A stretch of 8,036 nt of DNA from Akkermansia sp. (GTDB lineage: Bacteria; Verrucomicrobiota; Verrucomicrobiia; Verrucomicrobiales; Akkermansiaceae), in the NCBI GenBank assembly GCA_017555465.1, contig JAFZGH010000114.1:1-8036 (forward strand). The letters run 5' to 3'. The notes beneath the pieces are model-generated. The model was not told the DNA's origin. It made no database searches and was given only the letters and a program-made list of their open reading frames with translations. Below, in pieces: positions 1-5,354 of the stretch; the stretch's first letter is position 1, and the number at the start of each line of letters is the position of its first letter. The translations under genes and the position numbers were made by a program.

Positions 1-1424
1 GAGAACGGCCACAGCCAGCTGCTGAACCAGGTGTCCAGCGCATCTTCATCCTGCACCCAGTTCTCCGGATCTGCGGGCGGCTCTACGCCCACGTAGATAT
101 CACCAGCGGCAGCATCTTCGATGTCGAGCTTGGTGGCTTCCTGCAGGGCTGCTGCCTTTTCCTTCTTGTACCACACCGGGATGCGGTGACCCCACCACAG
201 CTGGCGGGAAATGCACCAGTCCTGGATGCCCTCCAGCCAGTGTGCATAGGTCTTGGCCCAGTGGGCGGGGCGGAACACGATGTCGCCATTGGCCACGGCT
301 TCAGCGGCTTCCTTCACGCAGGGGTACTTCAGGAACCACTGCATGCTCAGACGCGGTTCAATCGGTACATCGGAACGCTGTGAGATGCCTACGTTGTTTT
401 CGTAGTCCTCCACCTTTTCAAGCAGTCCCTTGGCTTCGATGAGCTCGATGGATTTCTCGCGGGCCACGAAGCGGTCAAGGCCGTGCAGTTCCGGGCATCC
501 CGGGCAGTTGATGTGGCCATCTGCGGTGAGTACATCGATGATTTCGAGGTTGTTCTTCATGCCCACCTCAAAGTCGGTGCGGTCGTGGGCGGGGGTAATC
601 TTCAGCGCGCCTGTGCCGAACTCGATTTCCACGTGGTCATCTGCAATAACGGGGATTTCTGCTTCGCAGAGCGGGCGGATGACCGTTTTGCCAATGAGGT
701 GCGCGAAGCGCGGATCTTTCGGGTTTACGGCCACTGCCACGTCGGCCATGATGGTTTCCGGACGGGTGGTGGAAACGAGGAGCTGCCCGCTGCCATCTGC
801 CAGTTTGTAGCGGATGGTGTAAAGCTTGCTCTTGGAGGGGGTCATGATGACCTCTTCATCGGAGAGGGCGGTAAGGAGCACCGGATCCCAGTTCACCATG
901 CGGTGGCCGCGGTAAATGAGACCTTCCTTGAAAAGTTCGGTGAAGACGCGTGCAACTTCAGGTGCGTACACCTCGTCCATGGTGAAGCGCTCGCGCTCCC
1001 AGTCGCAGGAGCAGCCCAGTTTCTTGAGCTGGTTGATGATGATACCTCCGTGCTTGTCCTTCCACTCCCACACCATGTTTACAAAATCCTCGCGGCCTAC
1101 ATCGAAGCGGGTACGGGGCGGGGTTTCCTTCGCCAGTTCTTTTTCCACTCGGGCCTGGGTGGCAATGCCGGCGTGGTCGGTGCCGGGCAGCCAGAGCACT
1201 TCCTTGCCTTCCTGGCGGGCACGGCGGGCGAGAATGTCCTGAATTGTGTTGTTGAGTACATGCCCCATGTGCAGCACGCCCGTCACGTTGGGCGGGGGAA
1301 TGACAATGCTGTAGGCAGGTTTGTCAGAATGGGGGTCAGCGTGGAAGCAACCCTCTGAAATCCAGCGGGTTTGCCATTTCTCTTCAACTAAGGTCGGTTC
1401 GTAAGCCTTGGGCAATTCAGTCAT
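1..1424 (-). CDS. valS: Valyl-tRNA synthetase, N-terminal 474 residues (3' part outside window)
   Basis: Class I aminoacyl-tRNA synthetase charging tRNA-Val in the cytoplasm. Translating the minus strand from the ATG at 1424-1422 gives an open frame to the window edge. Visible in order: PPPNVTG (about residues 43-49) and HMGH (52-55), the HIGH-type ATP signature; GTDHAGIATQ (81-90); the CP1 editing domain with TTRPET (219-224), GTGALKITPAHDRTDF (270-285) and GLDRF (315-319); the return to the catalytic fold at DWCISRQLWWGHRIPVWY (402-419); and DALDTWFSSW (461-470). The combination is specific to ValRS rather than IleRS or LeuRS. The family is usually about 880-950 aa, so roughly half is present; the KMSKS loop and anticodon-binding domain lie outside. 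No Shine-Dalgarno precedes the start. A CPGC pair (307-310) sits in the editing domain where I recall no cysteines as standard. Confidence 0.97.
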   Translation of the reverse strand, partial: MTELPKAYEPTLVEEKWQTRWISEGCFHADPHSDKPAYSIVIPPPNVTGVLHMGHVLNNTIQDILARRARQEGKEVLWLPGTDHAGIATQARVEKELAKETPPRTRFDVGREDFVNMVWEWKDKHGGIIINQLKKLGCSCDWERERFTMDEVYAPEVARVFTELFKEGLIYRGHRMVNWDPVLLTALSDEEVIMTPSKSKLYTIRYKLADGSGQLLVSTTRPETIMADVAVAVNPKDPRFAHLIGKTVIRPLCEAEIPVIADDHVEIEFGTGALKITPAHDRTDFEVGMKNNLEIIDVLTADGHINCPGCPELHGLDRFVAREKSIELIEAKGLLEKVEDYENNVGISQRSDVPIEPRLSMQWFLKYPCVKEAAEAVANGDIVFRPAHWAKTYAHWLEGIQDWCISRQLWWGHRIPVWYKKEKAAALQEATKLDIEDAAAGDIYVGVEPPADPENWVQDEDALDTWFSSWLWPF

Positions 1425-1434
1425 GTCGGCGCAA

Positions 1435-1463
1435 ATACTACTCTTAGAGTGTGTCAAATGCAA
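1435..1463 (-). promoter_or_regulatory. Candidate promoter of valS
   Basis: On the minus strand TTGCAT (1463-1458) and TAGTAT (1440-1435) are separated by exactly 17 bases. The predicted start near 1428 would leave a leader of only about 4 nt before the ATG at 1424. A perfect TTGACA at 1457-1452 lies inside the spacer but has no good -10 at normal distance. Assigned by eye; no transcript evidence. Confidence 0.35.
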
Positions 1464-1503
1464 GCTTTTTCCCGCAATTATGACTGTTTCAAAATGCAAA
1501 GAA

Positions 1504-1534
1504 AACGGGCAACGGCTATTCGCCATTGCCCGTT
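1504..1534 (-). terminator. Rho-independent terminator of tdh
   Basis: AACGGGCAA (1504-1512) pairs perfectly with TTGCCCGTT (1526-1534). After one C/A mismatch, GGC (1514-1516) pairs with GCC (1522-1524) around a 5-nt loop. Read on the minus strand, the stem lies 26 bases past the tdh stop codon and runs straight into TTTTCTTT. It should end tdh transcription before valS, which implies a separate valS promoter. Confidence 0.75.
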
Positions 1535-1560
1535 CATGAAAGCTGGAAAATAAATCTTGT

Positions 1561-2592
1561 TTACTCCGCCCAGGTGAGCACCACCTTGCCGGACTTGCCG
1601 GAGGCCATGACCTCGAAGCCCTGCTTGAAGTCGGTGTAATGCAGGCGGTGGGTGATGATGGGGGAAACATCCAACCCGCTGCGCAGCATGGCGTCCATCT
1701 TCTGCCAGGTGCCGAACATTTCGCGGCCGTAGATGCCCTTCATCTTGAGCCCTTTCCACACGAATGTGTTCCAGTCGATGCCGGAGCCGCCGGGCTGGAT
1801 ACCCAGTAGGGAGATGTTGGCGCCGTATGCGGAATGGGTGATGATGTCCTTGAGGCAGGCGGGAGCGCCGCTCATTTCAAGGCACACGCCATAGCCTTCA
1901 GTGATTTCGAGGTCTTCACGTGCTGCAGCAATGCTGTCGCCGGAAAGAACATTCACGGTGCGGTCTGCGCCCATGATCTTGGCGAGATTGAGCTTGTAGT
2001 CGCTCACGTCGGTGATGGTCACGGTGCGGGCGCCGGCTTTCTTGCAAACGGCTGCAGCCATGGAACCGATGAGGCCTGCTCCGGTGATGAGGACATCCTC
2101 GCCCACCAGATCCCAGGAAAGAGCTGTGTGGGTGGCGTTACCCAGCGGGTCAAGGATAGAGGCAATCTCCATGGGCATATCCTTGTGGATGCGGATTACG
2201 TTGCTCTGGGGAATGGAAAGGTATTCGGCAAAGCAGCCTGCGCGGTTCACGCCCACGCCCTTGGTGTTCGGGCAGAGATGGAAAAGTCCCTTGCGGCAGT
2301 TGCGGCAGTGGCCGCAGACGATGTGGCCTTCGCCGGAAACAACATCGCCAGGTTTGTACTCGGTTACGGCAGAACCCACGCGTTCGATGACACCGCAGAA
2401 TTCATGACCCACGTGCATGCCAACGGGGATGGTCTGCTGGGCCCAGGCGTCCCAGTTCCAGATGTGCAGATCCGTACCGCAGATGGCGGTCTTGTAAATC
2501 TTGATAAGGACATCATTTGCACCGACTTCGGGCATCGGTACATCCATCAGTTCCAGGCCGGGGCCGGCGGTTGTTTTGACAAGGGCTTTCAT
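1561..2592 (-). CDS. tdh: L-threonine 3-dehydrogenase (zinc-dependent, NAD+)
   Basis: Medium-chain zinc alcohol-dehydrogenase family enzyme oxidising L-threonine to 2-amino-3-ketobutyrate with NAD+. The 343-aa product matches the E. coli enzyme (341 aa) in length and residue numbering: catalytic zinc site Cys38 (AICGTD), His63-Glu64 (VGHE), His90 (SGEGH), structural zinc Cys93/96/99/107 (CGHCRNC...C), a Rossmann loop GAGLIG (171-176), and the signatures LDPLGNATHTALS, EMSGAP and GIYGREMF. The nucleotide loop has Leu where family members usually have Pro (GAGPIG). I chose the ATG at 2592 because homologues begin MKAL; the open frame extends 23 codons further upstream to 2661, but that stretch has no family similarity and covers the likely promoter. 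The usual partner kbl (2-amino-3-ketobutyrate CoA ligase) is not adjacent. A hairpin terminator follows. Confidence 0.95.
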   Translation of the reverse strand: MKALVKTTAGPGLELMDVPMPEVGANDVLIKIYKTAICGTDLHIWNWDAWAQQTIPVGMHVGHEFCGVIERVGSAVTEYKPGDVVSGEGHIVCGHCRNCRKGLFHLCPNTKGVGVNRAGCFAEYLSIPQSNVIRIHKDMPMEIASILDPLGNATHTALSWDLVGEDVLITGAGLIGSMAAAVCKKAGARTVTITDVSDYKLNLAKIMGADRTVNVLSGDSIAAAREDLEITEGYGVCLEMSGAPACLKDIITHSAYGANISLLGIQPGGSGIDWNTFVWKGLKMKGIYGREMFGTWQKMDAMLRSGLDVSPIITHRLHYTDFKQGFEVMASGKSGKVVLTWAE

Positions 2593-2603
2593 TTCGGGGC
2601 AAG

Positions 2604-2632
2604 AATATACTCTCGCGCTGCATTTCACGCAA
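2604..2632 (-). promoter_or_regulatory. Candidate promoter of tdh
   Basis: On the minus strand TTGCGT (2632-2627) and TATATT (2609-2604) are spaced by 17 bases. The predicted start near 2597 leaves a leader of about 5 nt before the tdh ATG. The -35 shares TTGC with the valS and nrdD candidates; the -10 matches the sigma70 consensus at 5 of 6 positions. Confidence 0.4.
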
Positions 2633-2641
2633 GCCAAATAT

Positions 2642-2674
2642 CTGCCACAGTATGGCAGCATGCCAGATTTTTTT
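2642..2674 (+). promoter_or_regulatory. Three-armed inverted repeat with T-run between tdh and argF
   Basis: CTGCCA (2642-2647) can pair with TGGCAG (2653-2658). Alternatively TGGCA (2653-2657) can pair with TGCCA (2661-2665), a 3-nt-loop hairpin followed at once by GA and seven T (2668-2674). The arms are mutually exclusive. It could be an attenuator in a long argF leader or a DNA operator just upstream of the tdh -35. No plus-strand gene lies upstream that would need termination here. Confidence 0.35.
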
Positions 2675-2702
2675 ATTCTGTGTCTGCTGACTCATTCTTA
2701 AC

Positions 2703-2731
2703 TTTACAGAATCGGCCAAAAGTGCTACCGT
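2703..2731 (+). promoter_or_regulatory. Candidate promoter of the argF-sufE-methyltransferase operon
   Basis: TTTACA (2703-2708, 5 of 6 to TTGACA) is followed after 17 bases by TACCGT (2726-2731), giving a leader of roughly 27 nt. An alternative -10, TATACA (2754-2759), sits so close to the ATG at 2765 that transcripts from it would be leaderless, but it has no convincing -35. I cannot choose between them from sequence. Confidence 0.3.
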
Positions 2732-2764
2732 GCTGCTTTCCCGGAATTTTTTCTATACATAGTC

Positions 2765-3682
2765 ATGAATAACCTTCTTTCCATTGAAGAACTGACTGGT
2801 GACCAGATTTGTGAGTTGCTTGCCCTGGGCCACAAGCTTAAGGCCGAGCGTGGTTGCCACACCGAGCAGCCTTTGGCCGGGCAGACCTGGGCTCTGATTT
2901 TCTCTAAATCCTCCACACGCACGCGTGTATCTTTCGAGGTGGGTATCTCCGAACTGGGCGGCCGTCCCATGTTCCTTTCCACCCGCGATATCCAGCTGGG
3001 CCGCGGTGAGCCTATCAAGGACACCGCCCGCGTGCTTGGCCGCATGATTCACGGTGCCATCATCCGCACTTATGACCAGCAGGATGTGGTGGATTTTGCC
3101 GACTATTCCAAGCTGCCCACCATCAATGCCCTGACCGACCTGGAGCACCCCTGCCAGATTCTGGCAGACCTGCTCACCATTGAGGAGCAGTATGGCGTGG
3201 GTTCCTGGAAGGGAATGAAGATTGCTTTCCTTGGCGATGTAGATAACAATATGGGCCGCTCCTGGATGTGGGCTGCCAAGCACCTGGGCTTCACGCTGAT
3301 GCTGGCAGGCCCGGAGCAGGCGCTGCCCAAGGCCGAGACACTGGCTGCGCTTGATTGCCCGAATATCATCTGCACCACGGATGCTGCTGAAGCAGTGCGC
3401 GATTGCATGGTTATCAATACCGACACCTGGATTTCCATGGGCCAGGAGGCAGAGAAGGGTACCAAGGAAAAGGCATTCTTCCCCTACCAAGTGAATGATG
3501 AGCTGCTGAAGCTTGCTGCTCCCGGCCACATTGTGCTGCACTGCCTGCCTGCTTACCGTGGCTACGAAATCACGGATGAAGTGCTGGAATCCAATGCCCC
3601 GGTCATCTTCCGCGAGGCTGAAAACCGTCTGCACGCCCAGAAGGCTGTGCTTTACACGCTGGCCAAAAGCCGCTGCAAGTAA
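2765..3682 (+). CDS. argF: Ornithine carbamoyltransferase
   Basis: Makes citrulline from ornithine and carbamoyl phosphate in arginine biosynthesis; cytoplasmic. The 305-aa product has the family's full length and motifs: SKSSTRTR (47-54, carbamoyl-phosphate loop STRTR at 50-54), HPCQ (128-131), DTWISMG (220-226, the SMG loop contacting ornithine) and HCLPAYRG (259-266). The SMG loop and HCLPA favour true OTCase over aspartate carbamoyltransferase or the N-acetyl/N-succinyl-ornithine enzymes. No Shine-Dalgarno lies in front of the ATG at 2765. The stop codon shares one base with the next ATG (TAATG), so sufE is probably translationally coupled. No other arg gene is in the window, and I see no convincing ARG box upstream. 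Confidence 0.96.
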   Translation: MNNLLSIEELTGDQICELLALGHKLKAERGCHTEQPLAGQTWALIFSKSSTRTRVSFEVGISELGGRPMFLSTRDIQLGRGEPIKDTARVLGRMIHGAIIRTYDQQDVVDFADYSKLPTINALTDLEHPCQILADLLTIEEQYGVGSWKGMKIAFLGDVDNNMGRSWMWAAKHLGFTLMLAGPEQALPKAETLAALDCPNIICTTDAAEAVRDCMVINTDTWISMGQEAEKGTKEKAFFPYQVNDELLKLAAPGHIVLHCLPAYRGYEITDEVLESNAPVIFREAENRLHAQKAVLYTLAKSRCK

Positions 3683-4107
3683 TGGATTACGATTCCCGCA
3701 TCGAAGAGCTTCTCGATGATATGTCCGTCTTTGAGGACTGGACCGAGAAGTACGAATTCATCATCTCTCAGGGGCGCCGCCTGCCGGTCATGCCTGAGAA
3801 ATTCCGCAAGAACAGCAACCTTATCAAAGGTTGCCAGAGCCGCGTGTGGGTGGGTACGGAGATGGATGATGGCAAGCTCATCATTCATGCCGATAGTGAT
3901 TCTCTCATTACCAAGGGGCTTATTGCAATCTTCATTCGCCTGCTTTCCGGGCTTACTCCGGCTGCCATACTGGCGGCAGATTTAAGCAAGCTGGATGATT
4001 GCGGCCTTAAGGAGCATCTGGCCTCCACCCGGGCTAATGCTCTTACATCCATGGCGGCCACCATCCGTAAGGCTGCTGATACTGCCTCCAAAACCTTTCT
4101 GCTGTGA
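3682..4107 (+). CDS. sufE: SufE-family cysteine desulfuration protein
   Basis: SufE accepts persulfide sulfur from a cysteine desulfurase (SufS or CsdA type) and passes it to the Fe-S cluster scaffold. The 141-aa product has the family's normal size and the sulfur-accepting Cys51 in LIKGCQSRVWV (47-57), the same number as in E. coli SufE. Also visible are the N-terminal WTEKYEFIISQGRRLP segment and the C-terminal STRANALTSM, equivalent to the usual SRSNGL region. No sufS, sufB, sufC or sufD lies nearby, so its partner must be encoded elsewhere. It overlaps argF by one base (TAATG) and the methyltransferase gene by four (GTGA), so all three are very likely one transcript. CsdE cannot be separated from SufE by sequence inspection alone. 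Confidence 0.92.
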   Translation: MDYDSRIEELLDDMSVFEDWTEKYEFIISQGRRLPVMPEKFRKNSNLIKGCQSRVWVGTEMDDGKLIIHADSDSLITKGLIAIFIRLLSGLTPAAILAADLSKLDDCGLKEHLASTRANALTSMAATIRKAADTASKTFLL

Positions 4108-4988
4108 GCACGAAACTCCAGAAACTCATTGAGCAACGCCTGGCTAAGCTGCCTTCGTCAACAGATGCGTTCCGTGTGTCTGATGGATTGCAGTGGCCGG
4201 GTGTGTTTATTGACGCTCTGGCTGACAGGCTTCTGGTTTCTTTGCGCGATACAGCTCTGCCGCCGGAACTCAAAGATATGCTTAAGGCTACCGGGCGCCC
4301 GGTCTACGTGAAACGCCTGGATAAGGATGTGAAGGAACCACCGCTGTTCCTCTGTGGACCGGAGGTACCGCTGCGCTTTGTGATTCGGGAGAACGGCGTA
4401 CTCTATCTTATGGACATGGGGGCAGGGTACTCCCAGGGCATTTTCCTGGACCAGCGCGATAACCGCGCTGAACTGCGCTCGCTTTGCTGTCCGGGTATGA
4501 AAGTGCTCAACACTTTTGCCTACACCGGGGCTTTTTCGGTGTGTGCGGCGTTGGCCGGAGCGCAGACAACTACGCTCGACCTCGCTCAGCCCTGTCTGAG
4601 CTGGTGCCGTGAGAATATGGCGCTGAATGACATTGACCCGGATGATCACTTCTTCTGCAAGGGGGATGCGCTGCATTGGATGGACCGCTTTGCCCGCCAG
4701 GGGCGCAAGTTTGATATCATTGTGCTCGACCCGCCTACGTTCTCCCGTGATGAGAAGGGACATGTCTGGCGTGTTGAAAAGGATTATGACCACCTTGTCT
4801 GGCTTGCCGCGGCCATTCTGGCACCCGGTGGCCGCATTCTCTGCTCCACGAATTGCCGTAAATTATCCCCGTCGGCATTCCGGCGCATGGTGTCGGCTGG
4901 AATTCCCTCCGCAAAGCTCATTTCTGTGCCCATGCCCTTTGATTTTGATGGCGAAGACTACCTGAAGTGCATCTGGGCACAAAATTAA
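4104..4988 (+). CDS. Class I SAM-dependent methyltransferase, RlmI/COG1092-like, lacking the PUA domain
   Basis: Predicted RNA (probably rRNA) methyltransferase of 294 aa. In order: an N-terminal part with PGVFIDALADRLLVSL (about 32-47); FLDQRDNR (113-120), a hallmark of the RlmI/RlmK group; the SAM-binding motif VLNTFAYTGAFSVCAALAGA (about 134-153); and the catalytic IIVLDPPTFSR loop. The C-terminal GGRILCSTNCRKLS segment follows. RlmI-type proteins are usually near 390-400 aa with an N-terminal PUA RNA-binding domain; about 100 residues are missing here, yet the frame is intact and the GTG start overlaps the sufE stop (GTGA), so this looks like a genuinely short version rather than a truncation. 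No later start preserves the conserved N-terminal part. Substrate position is unknown to me; m5C on 23S rRNA is a family-based guess. There is no clear terminator after the stop. Confidence 0.85.
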   Translation: MSTKLQKLIEQRLAKLPSSTDAFRVSDGLQWPGVFIDALADRLLVSLRDTALPPELKDMLKATGRPVYVKRLDKDVKEPPLFLCGPEVPLRFVIRENGVLYLMDMGAGYSQGIFLDQRDNRAELRSLCCPGMKVLNTFAYTGAFSVCAALAGAQTTTLDLAQPCLSWCRENMALNDIDPDDHFFCKGDALHWMDRFARQGRKFDIIVLDPPTFSRDEKGHVWRVEKDYDHLVWLAAAILAPGGRILCSTNCRKLSPSAFRRMVSAGIPSAKLISVPMPFDFDGEDYLKCIWAQN

Positions 4989-5002
4989 GACTCTTTTTCT
5001 AC

Positions 5003-5050
5003 CCGCTATATTTTGTGGCGTACCCCTGGCTGATACACTATATACAGCCG
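5003..5050. promoter_or_regulatory. Distal pair of NrdR-box-like palindromes
   Basis: Box 1 (5003-5018) and box 2 (5035-5050) start exactly 32 bp apart, about three helical turns. Compared with the NrdR consensus as I know it (acaCwAtATaTwGtgt), each matches 12 of 16 positions. Box 1 keeps the whole CTATAT-TTGTG core; box 2 has a perfect left half (ACACTATATA) and a weaker right half. NrdR is the ATP-cone repressor of ribonucleotide reductase genes, and its sites normally come in pairs at whole-turn spacing. The pair is about 300 bp from nrdD, further than usual. Confidence 0.5.
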
Positions 5051-5161
5051 TTTTTAAGAATGCTGATTCGAGGGGCGGAATCCGCTTGTTTCAATGCGTT
5101 GCAAAGGTGATTAACTTTTCTTAAATGAGAAGCGTTCTAAAGTAGAGAAAAATGGTTAACT

Positions 5162-5209
5162 ATACAATATGTAGTATGTTTACAAAAATGCTCATTCTAT
5201 ATTTTGTAT
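5162..5209. promoter_or_regulatory. Proximal pair of NrdR-box-like palindromes (nrdD operator)
   Basis: Box 3, ATACAATATGTAGTAT (5162-5177), matches the NrdR consensus at 13 of 16 positions. Box 4 (5194-5209) matches at 12 and shares an 11-base core, CTATATTTTGT, with distal box 1. Their starts are again exactly 32 bp apart. The right box overlaps a possible -35 (TTGTAT, 5204-5209), which fits repression of the nrdD promoter by NrdR when dATP is plentiful. NrdR itself is not encoded in the window. Confidence 0.65.
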
Positions 5210-5232
5210 AAAGAAAAGTGCGACCGTATACA
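5204..5232 (+). promoter_or_regulatory. Candidate upstream promoter P1 of nrdD
   Basis: TTGTAT (5204-5209) and TATACA (5227-5232) are spaced by 17 bases, giving a start near 5239 and a leader of about 116 nt that would carry the whole structured element before nrdD. The -35 lies inside NrdR-like box 4. Confidence 0.35.
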
Positions 5233-5241
5233 ACTTTTTGC

Positions 5242-5270
5242 TTGCAAAGTGATAATGCGGATGGTAGAGT
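5242..5270 (+). promoter_or_regulatory. Candidate downstream promoter P2 of nrdD
   Basis: TTGCAA (5242-5247) and TAGAGT (5265-5270) are spaced by 17 bases, with a predicted start near 5277. The TTGC -35 resembles the valS and tdh candidates. If this promoter is used, the left arm of the possible outer leader stem (5264-5269) is not transcribed. It competes as an interpretation with the promoter at 5204-5232. Confidence 0.3.
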
Positions 5271-5349
5271 GAACCCCGTGCACCGCGCAGGAACCCGCCT
5301 GCCGGAATGCCCCGGTAAACGGGTTCAACGAACTCTCTACAACCTCTAC
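5264..5349 (+). promoter_or_regulatory. Structured nrdD leader with alternative pairings, class unknown
   Basis: GAACCCG (5291-5297) pairs perfectly over 7 bp with CGGGTTC (5320-5326), enclosing CCGG (5302-5305) with CCGG (5312-5315). A further GAACCC copy (5271-5276) could take the same partner. GCAGG (5287-5291) with CCTGC (5298-5302) forms a competing hairpin. GTAGAG (5264-5269) can close the element with CTCTAC at 5335-5340, or instead with the second CTCTAC at 5344-5349, only 5 nt before the AUG. The mutually exclusive pairings resemble a translational switch. I do not recognise a known riboswitch class; the cobalamin, THF and ZTP patterns I tried do not fit. Confidence 0.4.
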
Positions 5350-5354
5350 GCAAT

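Larger units (their letters stand above)
4989..5354. other. Long AT-rich regulatory region before the anaerobic RNR operon
   Basis: These 366 bases contain no credible gene. The first 230 are conspicuously AT-rich against the coding flanks and hold two spaced pairs of NrdR-like palindromes. Also present is a repeated TTGCAAAG(G)TGAT element (5099-5111 and 5242-5253). The last 110 are G/C-rich with several possible hairpins. The preceding operon ends without a hairpin terminator; only a T-run (4994-4998) follows the stop. GATTC (5065-5069) can pair with GAATC (5078-5082), a minor hairpin to which I assign no role. Confidence 0.7.

Noticed and set aside
2593..2661. Longer tdh start at 2661 adding 23 residues
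   Set aside because: The extension has no resemblance to threonine dehydrogenases, which begin at MKAL, and it would cover the best promoter candidate.
2750..2765. CTATACATAG at the argF start as another NrdR box
   Set aside because: It is a single imperfect site with no partner at 21, 31 or 32 bp and lies before an arginine gene; it more likely contains a -10-like TATACA.
5264..5340. tRNA or tRNA-like gene in the nrdD leader (GGGTTCAA resembles a T-loop)
   Set aside because: No acceptor stem, anticodon arm or CCA end can be folded; the GGTTC is used better in the GAACCCG/CGGGTTC stem.
5262..5340. Cobalamin riboswitch before the RNR operon
   Set aside because: Cobalamin switches often precede B12-dependent RNR genes, and GGAA and CCGG pieces are present. 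The conserved B12 box and the required order of elements are absent, and this RNR is not B12-dependent.
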